DNA from: a virus
IMG/VR virus record: IMGVR_UViG_3300008448_000214
Span: 1 to 40,866 of that record
Direction: 5' to 3' (one strand)
DNA: 40,866 bases
Shown here: positions 29,939 to 38,609 of the stretch, piece after piece
How positions within the stretch are numbered: position 1 is the first letter of the stretch
Layout of the letters: the number at the start of each line of letters is the position of its first letter
Notes under the pieces: model-generated
The model's database searches: none
The model's input: the letters and a program-made list of their open reading frames with translations, nothing else
Told to the model about the DNA's origin: nothing
Translations under genes and position numbers: made by a program

Positions 29939-31107
29939 TACGCACCTGCCTTTCCGTAGATAAGCTCACGCTTTTTAACTTTGTATCCTTGAGCAGCCAT
30001 TTCTTTTTCACCGCTTGCAGCATCTTGTGCTGAGAAGTGTTGTGCCCAAGTAGCCTTCTTTTCTGGGTGTGTGTAATGAATCTTTACACCAACTGGTTGC
30101 TTCTTGTATGCTGCTTCAACAATTTTGCTTAAAGAACCTGTACGCTCAAACAATGGAGCTTGTTCTTCTTCAACTTCTTCTCTCATTGGGGTAAGAGGCT
30201 TTGCATAATGAGCTTGTTGAGAAATTTGATCGTGCATATCTTCAAGACCACGCTTGTACATTTTCATATCACCAGCGTGACCATAATGAATAGAACCCAT
30301 TGAAGCATTGTCTTTATGCTGTTTAAGAGCGCTGCTAATTTTCTTTAGCATATCCATTGAATCTTTGTGATGCTGCATGTACAACGACTTTGCACCTTCA
30401 GCAGCTTCCAACAGCACTAGCTCTTCGTCTGAGAAATCATAATCTTCTTTGGCATACTTTGCACCAAGAGCCATATTAATTCTTTGCTCTTTTGATTTAC
30501 CAGCGAATTTTTTGTTCTTTGAATGAACGAAATCGTGGATCCAAGTAGAAGTAGGATCAGAAGCCTTTAGCTTTTCATCAATCTGTTCAACTTCTTCTTT
30601 CATTTTTTTCTTTGCATATTGTTTGGTAAACAAATCTGAAAGATGCTTTGCTGGATCTTTCTGAACTGCCTTGATAGTTTTCTTTGATACTTTTGGTCCA
30701 GGAGCAAATTGTTCTCCACCATCACGACCGGGAGGTGTTTGTGATTTATCCATTTCTTCAAGCCCCTCAACTTCTTCATTAGTTTTTGTCTTCATGCCCT
30801 TTTGAGCCAAAGCCTTCACTGAATCCATTGGTGTTCTGTTAGGATTCTTTGCTTTTTTGAAAGTAGATTTTGAAGGTGCAAATGGTGGGGTCTGATCAGC
30901 AGCCTCATACACTTCCTCATCCTTACCCTGATCGTAACCATGAGTAGGACCACGCTTGTATACTTTTACAGCAGGAGCAGTAAACTGTGCTTCGTTTTCA
31001 GTAGGCTTTGATAGCTTACTTTTAACAACAACGTGTTTGTCTTTAAATTTCTGCTCATCGCCAGCTTTTGGCTTGTAGCCATCAAGCATCTGATTCAGTG
31101 TCTTCAT
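29938..31107 (-). CDS. large prohead core-like protein in the gp68 position
   Basis: 389 aa. The start is ATG 31107, which has GAGG six bases upstream and overlaps gp67 by 26 nt. An ATG at 31146 lacks a ribosome-binding site. The product is Lys-rich and low-complexity, with long disordered segments and a short motif STWIHDFVHSKNKKFAGKSKEQRINMALGA (about 187-217, after renumbering) known to me from structural proteins of environmental T4-like phages. Several L-x-E sites for gp21 are present. T4 gp68 is only 141 aa. A core role is inferred from position and composition. Confidence 0.6.
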   Translation of the reverse strand: MKTLNQMLDGYKPKAGDEQKFKDKHVVVKSKLSKPTENEAQFTAPAVKVYKRGPTHGYDQGKDEEVYEAADQTPPFAPSKSTFKKAKNPNRTPMDSVKALAQKGMKTKTNEEVEGLEEMDKSQTPPGRDGGEQFAPGPKVSKKTIKAVQKDPAKHLSDLFTKQYAKKKMKEEVEQIDEKLKASDPTSTWIHDFVHSKNKKFAGKSKEQRINMALGAKYAKEDYDFSDEELVLLEAAEGAKSLYMQHHKDSMDMLKKISSALKQHKDNASMGSIHYGHAGDMKMYKRGLEDMHDQISQQAHYAKPLTPMREEVEEEQAPLFERTGSLSKIVEAAYKKQPVGVKIHYTHPEKKATWAQHFSAQDAASGEKEMAAQGYKVKKRELIYGKAGA

Positions 31108-31375
31108 CTTCGGCCTCGTCTTCTTGTTGTTCTGATTCTTCGTCATCTGAAAGATCTAAGTCCTCATCTTCCTCTTCACTTTCATCATCAGATTCGTCAG
31201 ACTCATCAGCAAACATTGTTTGTGCTAGATCTGCTTTTCTGTCTGCAACGGCTGCAGCCACTTTTCCCATCACCAAATCATTAAACACGCCAGCCATGTT
31301 GGCAGGATTTCCCTCCAAGGCATGGTTCAGCATGTCACGTGTTGTAAGAGGTTGAACTTCTTGTGTATCTTCCAT
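31082..31375 (-). CDS. 67: gp67-like prohead core protein, very acidic
   Basis: 97 aa (T4: 80). The N-terminal half is helical (TTRDMLNHALEGNPANMAGVFNDLVMGKVAAAVADRK), typical of gp67. The C-terminal half from about residue 57 is nearly pure Asp/Glu/Ser. It is placed between gp20 and the gp68-like gene as in T4, and is expected to be cut by gp21 during head maturation. GGAG precedes the ATG. Its acidic end overlaps the start of the next gene in another frame. Confidence 0.8.
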   Translation of the reverse strand: MEDTQEVQPLTTRDMLNHALEGNPANMAGVFNDLVMGKVAAAVADRKADLAQTMFADESDESDDESEEEDEDLDLSDDEESEQQEDEAEDEDTESDA

Positions 31376-31401
31376 GAAATATCTCCAGATTATTTATTAA
31401 T

Positions 31402-31409
31402 TATTTATT
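31402..31409 (-). promoter_or_regulatory. candidate late promoter before gp67 (AATAAATA)
   Basis: The minus strand shows AATAAATA, one base from consensus, 27 nt upstream of the gp67 ATG. A second copy at 31391-31398 is too close to the start to serve. The surrounding sequence is AT-rich, so chance matches are possible. Confidence 0.35.
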
Positions 31410-33060
31410 TAGCAGTTGGTCGGCTTGTCTGTGGTTTTGCTGCCTGTTTAGCCTGAGCTTTGGTCAATTCAATCTGCGCTTGTTTTGCTTCCATATCAGT
31501 TTGAGCTTGTTGCTGCTGCATTTCTTGATTTTGCATTTCGGCATCAGCTTGTTGCTGCTGTTGTTGTTGCTGTGCCTGTATTTCTGGGTCAGCTTCAATC
31601 TCCGCTGCCATTTCTTCTATTTGATCATCAGATTGTTTTAGAACGTGTCTCTTTACCCATTCTTTTGAATAGTAAGTTCCAACATATGGAACAATTTGAT
31701 CCAACACGTTCATACGTTCTTTTTGAACTTCGATGTCTTTTAACTCAGAGAAGAAGTTGTCTCTTGCATACAAGTACTTAAATTTGGTGCTAAGAATTTT
31801 CCAATCTTCTGAGGTAATGATACCTTTTAGAAGCAATTGTTTTTCTAGAGTCTTGGTGAACAAAGAGCTAAAACGAACACGAAGTCTATCAATGAATTTT
31901 GCAAACTTGACTTCGTCTCTTGAAATCTCTGATGAACGACCAAGATTGAAAGCTTGATCAGGTTGCATTCTTGAGATAGGTACATTCAACGATCTAAACA
32001 GTTTGTCTTGGAAGTATTTGATATCTTCAATCTCACCAAGGTTTTGTCCACCTGGTAGAGTTGTGATTTCTGTACCACGACCACCTTCACGACGAGGTAG
32101 CCAGAAGTCTTCAAGCATTGTCATAAATTTACGGTCGTCTCTAATCTCACCTGTATGCATATCGTATACAAGTTTGTTCTTATGACGAGTCATCATATCT
32201 TTAAGATACTGTTCAGCCTTCATCTTAGGAAGGTTACCAACGTCAATGTAGAAAATTCTACGTTCTGGTGCTCTTGAAAGTCTGTAAATTACAGACGCAT
32301 CTTCAATAGACTTTAGTTGGTTAAGAGGTTTGATTGCTTTGTGCAAGTAAGAAAGAACCAACGAAGACTTGCTATCTGTAAGACCAGAAGTAACATATAC
32401 AATACTGTCTTTGGCAATTCTAATACCGGCGGTCTGGTTGCTTGTAGCTGAAGGTCCTGTGAAACCCTTCTCGCTATACATATAGAATTCATTTGCTACT
32501 TCGGTAACTGATGTAAGAGCGTTTTCTTTGCTTTCTACTTTCTTTTTTCTTACTTCTTTAATCTTTTTGATCTTTCTAGGATCAATGTAGCGCATTTCTT
32601 GAATACCGGCTCTTGGATTATCTTTATCGATCACAGCTTGATAATACAATCTACCATCAACATACCAGCGCTTGAATATGTCATAGCCTTGATGGTTGAA
32701 GTCAAGCATATCAAAAATAGTTTCAAATTCAGCTTCAATCATCTTCTTGATTCTGTCTGTGACAGGAAGTTCATCAAGAACAATCTCGACAATTCTTTCA
32801 ACTTCAGAATTGATTGCTTCATTGATAATATCGTCAATAGCCCCTTCCACTTCTGGGTGGCCAGCCATGTCACGATATCTTGTTACAAGTTCTGATTCTG
32901 TTTTTGCTGAACCTTCAATGTCAACATACATCCCATAAGAACCACCTGCAGATACAACGAGAGAGCCATCGTCCGTCGGATCCTTCTCAGGGACGATAGC
33001 ATCTAGGTTCTTTTTTTCTTCGTTTTGTTTACGACGAAGCTCAAATCCGAAAAATTCCAT
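31405..33060 (-). CDS. 20: gp20 portal protein
   Basis: 551 aa (T4: 524). The dodecameric portal at the packaging vertex, initiator of prohead assembly. Family segments include TRYRDMAGHPEVEGAIDDIINEAI, YYQAVIDKDNPRAGI, YIDPRKIKKIKEV, RAPERRIFYIDVGNLPK and QDKLFRSLNVPISRM. The C-terminal 60 residues are Gln/Ala-rich with an 8-Gln run, a likely disordered tail. AGGAG precedes the ATG. It follows a terminator at 33071-33100. Confidence 0.95.
   Translation of the reverse strand: MEFFGFELRRKQNEEKKNLDAIVPEKDPTDDGSLVVSAGGSYGMYVDIEGSAKTESELVTRYRDMAGHPEVEGAIDDIINEAINSEVERIVEIVLDELPVTDRIKKMIEAEFETIFDMLDFNHQGYDIFKRWYVDGRLYYQAVIDKDNPRAGIQEMRYIDPRKIKKIKEVRKKKVESKENALTSVTEVANEFYMYSEKGFTGPSATSNQTAGIRIAKDSIVYVTSGLTDSKSSLVLSYLHKAIKPLNQLKSIEDASVIYRLSRAPERRIFYIDVGNLPKMKAEQYLKDMMTRHKNKLVYDMHTGEIRDDRKFMTMLEDFWLPRREGGRGTEITTLPGGQNLGEIEDIKYFQDKLFRSLNVPISRMQPDQAFNLGRSSEISRDEVKFAKFIDRLRVRFSSLFTKTLEKQLLLKGIITSEDWKILSTKFKYLYARDNFFSELKDIEVQKERMNVLDQIVPYVGTYYSKEWVKRHVLKQSDDQIEEMAAEIEADPEIQAQQQQQQQQADAEMQNQEMQQQQAQTDMEAKQAQIELTKAQAKQAAKPQTSRPTAK
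31549..31572 (-). repeat. CAG/CAA (poly-Gln) tract in the portal gene
   Basis: A run of CAG/CAA codons encodes eight consecutive Gln near the portal C-terminus. More Gln-rich repeats follow. It is low-complexity and prone to length variation. Confidence 0.7.
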
Positions 33061-33070
33061 AATATCTCCT

Positions 33071-33100
33071 AAAAAAGAGAGAGGGAAAAACCCTCTCCCT
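33071..33100 (-). terminator. intrinsic terminator between gp19 and gp20
   Basis: The inverted repeat GAGAGGG/CCCTCTC flanks a 5-nt A/T loop and has a weaker outer extension. Six T follow on the minus strand. It lies between the tail-tube stop and the portal ribosome-binding site. Confidence 0.82.
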
Positions 33101-33105
33101 CTTTA

Positions 33106-33657
33106 TTATACGCCACCAGCCTGACCGGTAACTCCACCTGAAACTTCCCACCAATCGTATTGGAAGGTCACAGTGAATTCTTCGATCTGGTCAGTAGCAT
33201 TCCAATCAAGGTCAATGGGCGAAATAGACGAAGGAAAAATGCCATTAAACTGATATGTTCTAATAGGTACACCAGTTTTTGAATACTGAGTTACCTGCGC
33301 GTTTGCTTTATATAGTAGGGGTGAAGCAGCACCAAACGTACGCAAGTTACCCTGCAACGAATTGATCTTGTTTGACCATTCTTCCATAGCGTTTCTAACC
33401 AAGAAATCTTCATCGTTGATAACTGTAACTGTCCAGTCACCAAATGTACGATCTCCAGCTAGTCTTACTTTACGACCGAAATATGGTACTTCAATAACAC
33501 CCAAATCCGATGAAGGGATTTGGGCGGTACGAACCATAAACGGAACTTTGATGTCAGCAACACTGTTAGCTGGGTTCTGAATAGTCACCTGGAATAGGGA
33601 CTGACGAGCACCACCTAGTGTTAATTGACTTCTGATCTCATTTACATTAAATGCCAT
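33106..33657 (-). CDS. 19: gp19 tail tube protein
   Basis: 183 aa (T4: 163). Hexamers stack to form the inner tail tube inside the gp18 sheath. The start AFNVNEIRSQLTLGGARQSLFQVTIQNP matches the family, as do FMVRTAQIPSSDLGVIEVPYFGRKVRLAGDRTF and EFTVTFQYDWWEV near the end. It is the tube gene in its T4 position, but separated from gp18 by an antisense endonuclease gene. The terminator 33071-33100 follows. The 99-nt upstream gap contains late-promoter-like sites. Confidence 0.95.
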   Translation of the reverse strand: MAFNVNEIRSQLTLGGARQSLFQVTIQNPANSVADIKVPFMVRTAQIPSSDLGVIEVPYFGRKVRLAGDRTFGDWTVTVINDEDFLVRNAMEEWSNKINSLQGNLRTFGAASPLLYKANAQVTQYSKTGVPIRTYQFNGIFPSSISPIDLDWNATDQIEEFTVTFQYDWWEVSGGVTGQAGGV

Positions 33658-33719
33658 TTTTGTGTTCTCCTTTGAGGACGCCTTAATTCACAATATCATG
33701 TATTTAGTAATACTTTTTT

Positions 33720-33727
33720 TATAAATA
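33720..33727 (+). promoter_or_regulatory. plus-strand T4-type late promoter (TATAAATA) of the endonuclease gene
   Basis: An exact TATAAATA followed by G lies 30 nt upstream of the ATG of the plus-strand endonuclease. T4 homing endonucleases such as I-TevI are expressed from late promoters. The opposite strand reads TATAAAAA nearby, which could help gp19. Confidence 0.75.
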
Positions 33728-33756
33728 GCCAACAACATCTACGTTCGGAGAATTAA

Positions 33757-34533
33757 ATGATAAAATCATACACATATTTAGTAGGGTGGACAAAATTAAA
33801 CTTATGGTATTATGGTGTAAGATATAAACAAGGCTGTAGTACTAACGATTTTTTTACTGTGTATTTTACTTCTTCAAAACTCATACACGCTTTAATGCTT
33901 ACCCACGGTCTTCCTGATGTACGAGAGATAAGGCGTACTTTTGACAACGTGAAAAAAGCTCTTGTATGGGAACAAACCGTGTTGCGTAGGTTGAAGGTTT
34001 TGAGAGATGAAAAATGGTTGAACCAAAATGTTTCTGGTGCTATAAATTTTACTCCGGCTATGCGTCAAATAATGTCCGAAAGAAAAAAAGGTAGAGTGTG
34101 GCTTACTAAAGATAATAAAAAAACTCTAGTAAGAAAAGAGTTAGTAGAAGTATTAATTGCCGAAGGATACCAAAAATGGCATCCGGATAATTCAGGTAAA
34201 AAAAATGGTATGTGGGGAAAAAAGCACACAAATGTATCAAAGAACAAAATTAAAGAAACCAAGGTAGGTAAATGCTATACTTCCGATGAAGGGTTGCATC
34301 AAAAGTCAATTTTTATGAAGAATAATAATCCAATGCATGATCCTACTATCAAACAACACCATAAAGAAAAAATGATCCAATTGAAAAATGCCAGCAAAAA
34401 AGTATACTATAAAGGATTTGTATACAATTCAGTCCGAGAAGCTGCTCAACATCACCCCCATATGAAATATTCTACACTAGCTTGGTCATGTGCAAATAAA
34501 AAAGCTGGATGGTCTTACGACGATCCAGCTTAA
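33757..34533 (+). CDS. GIY-YIG free-standing homing endonuclease
   Basis: 258 aa, the only plus-strand gene. The N-terminal YLVGWTKLNLWYYGVRY (7-23) is a divergent GIY-YIG core with YYG at 18-20 and R22. E72 in VWEQ and an Asn-rich WLNQN (87-91) could complete the site. Two NUMOD3-like boxes follow (NSGKKNGMWGKKHT, about 145-158; NNNPMHDPTIKQ, about 189-200). A C-terminal NUMOD1-like helix region is VYNSVREAAQHHP. It lies antisense between gp18 and gp19, so it interrupts a normally contiguous late cluster without breaking either gene. It is likely mobile. Confidence 0.85.
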   Translation: MIKSYTYLVGWTKLNLWYYGVRYKQGCSTNDFFTVYFTSSKLIHALMLTHGLPDVREIRRTFDNVKKALVWEQTVLRRLKVLRDEKWLNQNVSGAINFTPAMRQIMSERKKGRVWLTKDNKKTLVRKELVEVLIAEGYQKWHPDNSGKKNGMWGKKHTNVSKNKIKETKVGKCYTSDEGLHQKSIFMKNNNPMHDPTIKQHHKEKMIQLKNASKKVYYKGFVYNSVREAAQHHPHMKYSTLAWSCANKKAGWSYDDPA

Positions 34534-34554
34534 TTATTATATTAAAACACTATA

Positions 34555-36888
34555 TCAAAACTGCCCGACTACCTCGCTAAATTCAACACCAGTTCTTACA
34601 GCTACGAAATTCAACTGAATGTAGTTGATTGACTTGGCTGGTTTGATGTAGATGTCACCAACAAACTCGTTACGGTCAATAACTTCACCAGTGTTGTTTG
34701 TAGAATCGCAAACAACTTTGAAGTCGTAAATACCACGACGACCTTGAACATCACGTAGGAAAGGCTCAACAAGGTTCTTGAATTGGGCACGTGTAAACTC
34801 ATCGTTGAATTCGAACAGTGTATACTTAGCAGCTGTTGCAATTGCTTTCTCAAGCACAATGAACAATCTACGTACGTTGATACGATCAAAAGCACTTGGC
34901 TTTGTCAACATAGTCTTGTCACCGTAAAGAACTGTTCCTTGACCTGGGAAAGTTACAACAGGGTTAATGTTAGCCTTGTATAGAATGTCTCTGTTAGCCT
35001 TATCTGGGTTGTAAGCCAACTTGATGATATTCTTGATCTGACCTCTGTTGAAACCAGCTGGTGAGAACCATGGATCACGTGTATCGTCTGTACGCACGCA
35101 CAAACCAGCAGTATCACCGTTCAATGGAACATAGCGGTATACGTCATTGTATTTGTCGTACTGATATTTGTAACCAGAATCAAGAACAGCATAAGAAGTT
35201 GAGCGGCTTGCATTTCTGAAACCAACCATGTTGGTTGTTTCGTTACCAGCTGCACTAACAACGTCATCCTTTGCTGGAGAAATGAATGCTACGCAATCTT
35301 TTCTCGATTCACAAATGTTGTCAATGATGTAGTTTGCTAGCTGCGCGTTGTTTGCTGAACCAACAGCTTTACCCTGAAGAATCAACGATACATCCACTTC
35401 TTCTGCAGAAGCAAACAAATCAAAAGCGTTTGTAAGAACGTTGATCGAAACATCAGCTTCACCCTTACCATCAGTACCAAGTGTCATTGAACCAGTGAAT
35501 GGTTTTGTGTTGGTTGATGTAGTGATGTAAAGAGCTGTGTTAACATCTGAACCAGAACGGTGACCAACAACCCAAACATATTGTGAGTTTTGGTTAACAA
35601 CGTCTTTGTAGTATACAGTTGCGCCATCAGGTGACTTAGCATCGGTAGATCTTGAAAGATTTGAAAACACTTCAAGAATTGTACCTGGTGTACCACTAAA
35701 CAAACCATCTTGGTCTACAACAACAACGTGTAGTTCATCAACGGCAGCAGAGTTACCTGTTGCAGCTGCTGTTGCTGAAGTGCTAACATTGCGATCAACA
35801 CTTGGGTGGTATTCCCAACGACGCACAATGTTGTTTGCAGTGTAGTTAGTAGCAAGAGCAAATGGATCAGCAAGACCTAAAGTGAAGTAAGCATGTGATG
35901 CATTTGCAGCTAATGTGTCTATTGATGTGATGTTGATTAGTTGTGTACCAATTGTTGAGTTACCAACAACAAGAATATCACCTAGAGTGAATTTTGATCT
36001 TGCATCAGTTGCAGCTGCGTTTGTGTTAGCAGTTGTTGAACCAGCTATACCACCAAAACGCAAGGTAGCTGTGTTAGCACCAACAACAACAGTTACATCA
36101 GTTAGCGATGTATTAACATCGTATGATGTACCGTTAGAGAACACACCGTTTGAAAGATAAGCTGTTGATTCATAAGCTGAAGTGCTATCGCACACAGATA
36201 CCTTCAACGAGTTACCAATTACACCAGGATACTTTGCAATAACAACCGTATCAGCATCGGCAGCAGCGTAACTTCCGTTACCATCTTTAGTTGTAAAGTC
36301 GTCTTCATTTTTTGTAATGAAGCTGTTGATGCTTGACACTAAACCAGTTGAAAGAGCAGCGTTTCTAGATACGGTTGGATCTTCTGTAACAGCTGTAATT
36401 GTAGATGTGTTTGAACCATCAGTAATCATCAACCCTGTATTTGAACCAGTATAAACTGAGAACGCGCCCTGCATTGTAGCCACGTTAATAACCAAAGCAG
36501 TTGTGTTTGAAGTTACGATTGTTCCAACAGCGCTGTTTGTTGAACCATCATTTCTTTGATACACTGTTCCACTTACAAACTTGGTGTTTGCAGAAGGAAT
36601 TGTAAGGATTGTATCAGTGGTTGAAGTTGTGTTTGCACCACGAGATACATACAACTTGTTTCCGTAAGAAAGGAAGTTTGCTGCAGAAAAGAATGTTTCT
36701 GCGTTGAATGAAGTTGGACGCCCAAAACGGTTTGCAAGCTCTTGTTCTGAACTAACAAGAATGCGCTGACCTACTGGACCCCATCTGAAAACGCCACCAA
36801 TCGCACCTTCAGTTGTCGAAACTGCTGGAACAACTGTTGTTAGGTCGATTTCAGATACGTTTACACCAGGACTAACTTGAAATGGCAT
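34555..36888 (-). CDS. 18: gp18 tail sheath protein
   Basis: 777 aa (T4: 659). Contractile sheath subunit. I start at ATG 36888, with GGGGAG seven bases upstream; the upstream TTG 36903 contains that ribosome-binding site. The opening MPFQVSPGVNVSEIDLTTVVPAVSTTEGAIGG is the family signature. The C-terminal region (INVRRLFIVLEKAI...EPFLRDVQGRRGIYDF...GDIYIKPAKSINYIQLNF) is the conserved core and handshake part. The extra length sits in the variable middle domains, rich in Thr/Asn/Ala. A perfect late promoter precedes it. Confidence 0.95.
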   Translation of the reverse strand: MPFQVSPGVNVSEIDLTTVVPAVSTTEGAIGGVFRWGPVGQRILVSSEQELANRFGRPTSFNAETFFSAANFLSYGNKLYVSRGANTTSTTDTILTIPSANTKFVSGTVYQRNDGSTNSAVGTIVTSNTTALVINVATMQGAFSVYTGSNTGLMITDGSNTSTITAVTEDPTVSRNAALSTGLVSSINSFITKNEDDFTTKDGNGSYAAADADTVVIAKYPGVIGNSLKVSVCDSTSAYESTAYLSNGVFSNGTSYDVNTSLTDVTVVVGANTATLRFGGIAGSTTANTNAAATDARSKFTLGDILVVGNSTIGTQLINITSIDTLAANASHAYFTLGLADPFALATNYTANNIVRRWEYHPSVDRNVSTSATAAATGNSAAVDELHVVVVDQDGLFSGTPGTILEVFSNLSRSTDAKSPDGATVYYKDVVNQNSQYVWVVGHRSGSDVNTALYITTSTNTKPFTGSMTLGTDGKGEADVSINVLTNAFDLFASAEEVDVSLILQGKAVGSANNAQLANYIIDNICESRKDCVAFISPAKDDVVSAAGNETTNMVGFRNASRSTSYAVLDSGYKYQYDKYNDVYRYVPLNGDTAGLCVRTDDTRDPWFSPAGFNRGQIKNIIKLAYNPDKANRDILYKANINPVVTFPGQGTVLYGDKTMLTKPSAFDRINVRRLFIVLEKAIATAAKYTLFEFNDEFTRAQFKNLVEPFLRDVQGRRGIYDFKVVCDSTNNTGEVIDRNEFVGDIYIKPAKSINYIQLNFVAVRTGVEFSEVVGQF

Positions 36889-36941
36889 GTCATTTCTCCC
36901 CAAAAAATGTTATATAATTAGAGTTTTCTCAGATTATAAAC

Positions 36942-36949
36942 TATTTATA
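36942..36949 (-). promoter_or_regulatory. T4-type late promoter of gp18 (TATAAATA)
   Basis: An exact minus-strand TATAAATA, followed by G, lies 54 nt upstream of the gp18 ATG in the gap after gp17. Confidence 0.82.
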
Positions 36950-36980
36950 AATTCGCGTTTTTTATGGAAAAGTCAATCGT

Positions 36981-38609
36981 TTAGCTGAAAGCTAGCCATT
37001 TATCATTGCTGACTGAAAGAATAACATCCGAGGAATCTAGATCTTCATTAGTACTTATAAAGAAAGGTATCACATCTTCTTCTAATTCTTTTTGTTTTTG
37101 CTGTTGTAACGATGCTCTAATGTCAATGTTTGTCATTTCTTTGAAGAACTGTTGATTAGTCATCCACGCAAAAATTACACAGCACATTACTGTATCGTCG
37201 TTTCCATCCTCAGCTGAGTAAGAATTTTTGTTATCAGCTACAAAACGCATTAATTCATAAATGATATCATCACAGTGTAATAACAACTTGTGGTTTTCAA
37301 CTAACGACTTTAGAAGAGAACATCCAAAGCGTTTTGTTTGTGAGGTAGTTCTCAACCCCATATGTGATTGCCCGCCAAATCCTCCACTTAACACCTGGAT
37401 TCCTGATCTATCATCTCTCGATGTTGTCAACAGGTTATCATACTCAAGATCGTGGTGTAAGATGTCGCATACTTGTTGGCCAATATCGTTGGTCTCAACC
37501 AAGATATGAGCTTTGTTGTATTTGTCGGCTGCTGATAATATGATGTTGGGATACAACAATGGATCTATAGTATTACATCTGTAAATAGCACACACTTTGT
37601 AAGGGACCTCTGTAATATCAAAAACAACAAACACAGAATAATCGTTACCTTGTCCTCTTGCAGTATCAACCGTAATTACATAAGACTTGCCTTTTTCAGG
37701 TTCCTTATAAATCTTTGTTTCACCATGCAGCACAACTGGTTGTTCCCAAACCAAGTTTCTTAGAATGTCAGGATGAATTAGAGTATTAGATGAACCAACG
37801 AATTCACACTCAAATTCAACACGGAATTGTTCTTTGCTGGTGTTTCTAATTGTTTCTTCTTTCCAGGCTTCGTCTCTTCCTGGAACATCTGACCAATGAA
37901 CTGAAATTCGTTTGTAGCTGTTTCTACCTAATTCTGAATCTCGCCACATCTTGTAGAACAAGTTCAAACCGTTTGGCGTTGATGTGATCAACACCTTTGT
38001 TGTTTTACCAGATGAAATTGTTGGGTATGTAGACGAGAAGAACTTTTCTTGCATGTTGTTTGGAATAAACGCAAATTCGTCCAAATATACAAGGTTGAAC
38101 GAACCTCCACGAACAGCACTCGATGTTGTTGATGAAGCAATGATGCTGCAACCGTTTTCAAGAGTAATGTTTCTTTTGTTCCATTCAACAATACCTTGCT
38201 GTAGCCATTTTGGAAGGTTTTCATACGCAAGTTGAATTCTCGAAAGAATTTCTTGAGCTTGAGCAAGTTTATGTGCAAGAATAGCAATAGCGTAGTTTTC
38301 TTGGAACAGCAGATAGTGTAGCATCAAACCAACGATAGCTGTTGTCTTACCAGCTTGACGAGGAAGCTTACAAATAACGAAACGATTTTCAACACTTGTC
38401 CTAATGATATCCGACTGATAATCATAAGGAATAAAGTTTACCAAGCCTTCATCGACGTTGATAATCTTTACATAAGTTTCAATGAAGTATTCAGGGTTTC
38501 TGACACATTTAGCATACTCCATCAGCTCATTATGGGTATACTCTATTTGAACATCTGATTTTTTTAGATGTCGGTTTCCATGGTAGATGTCATTTTTGCT
38601 CATCAGCAT
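36981..38609 (-). CDS. 17: gp17 terminase large subunit
   Basis: 542 aa (T4: 610). ATPase motor and nuclease for headful packaging. The Walker A-like PRQAGKTT is at 83-90, Walker B VYLDE at 174-178 and the coupling motif TSTPNG at 209-214. The nuclease D315 is in ITVDTARGQGNDYS, with further Asp at VETND and near the end in GNDDTV. The start overlaps gp16; ATG 38609 and ATG 38603 are both plausible. gp17 is shorter than in T4 mainly at the C-terminus. Confidence 0.95.
   Translation of the reverse strand: MLMSKNDIYHGNRHLKKSDVQIEYTHNELMEYAKCVRNPEYFIETYVKIINVDEGLVNFIPYDYQSDIIRTSVENRFVICKLPRQAGKTTAIVGLMLHYLLFQENYAIAILAHKLAQAQEILSRIQLAYENLPKWLQQGIVEWNKRNITLENGCSIIASSTTSSAVRGGSFNLVYLDEFAFIPNNMQEKFFSSTYPTISSGKTTKVLITSTPNGLNLFYKMWRDSELGRNSYKRISVHWSDVPGRDEAWKEETIRNTSKEQFRVEFECEFVGSSNTLIHPDILRNLVWEQPVVLHGETKIYKEPEKGKSYVITVDTARGQGNDYSVFVVFDITEVPYKVCAIYRCNTIDPLLYPNIILSAADKYNKAHILVETNDIGQQVCDILHHDLEYDNLLTTSRDDRSGIQVLSGGFGGQSHMGLRTTSQTKRFGCSLLKSLVENHKLLLHCDDIIYELMRFVADNKNSYSAEDGNDDTVMCCVIFAWMTNQQFFKEMTNIDIRASLQQQKQKELEEDVIPFFISTNEDLDSSDVILSVSNDKWLAFS

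Noticed and set aside
31068-31355. Plus-strand Ser-rich open frame opposite gp67
   Set aside because: It is the reverse shadow of Asp/Glu codons (GAA/GAT read as TTC/ATC and related), with no ribosome-binding site or promoter.
31540-31580. Direct repeats suggesting a CRISPR-like or tandem-repeat element
   Set aside because: They are CAG/CAA codons of a poly-Gln tract in the portal gene; no spaced repeats occur anywhere in the window.
33701-33709. TACTAAATA sites before gp19 and gp22 as late promoters
   Set aside because: Two mismatches to TATAAATA in AT-rich DNA; the recurrence is noted, but the evidence is too thin for a feature.
36888-36979. TTGACT near 36974 as an early promoter before gp18
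   Set aside because: The base before it is not G, and no -10-like hexamer occurs at 16-18 nt; the late TATAAATA explains this gap.
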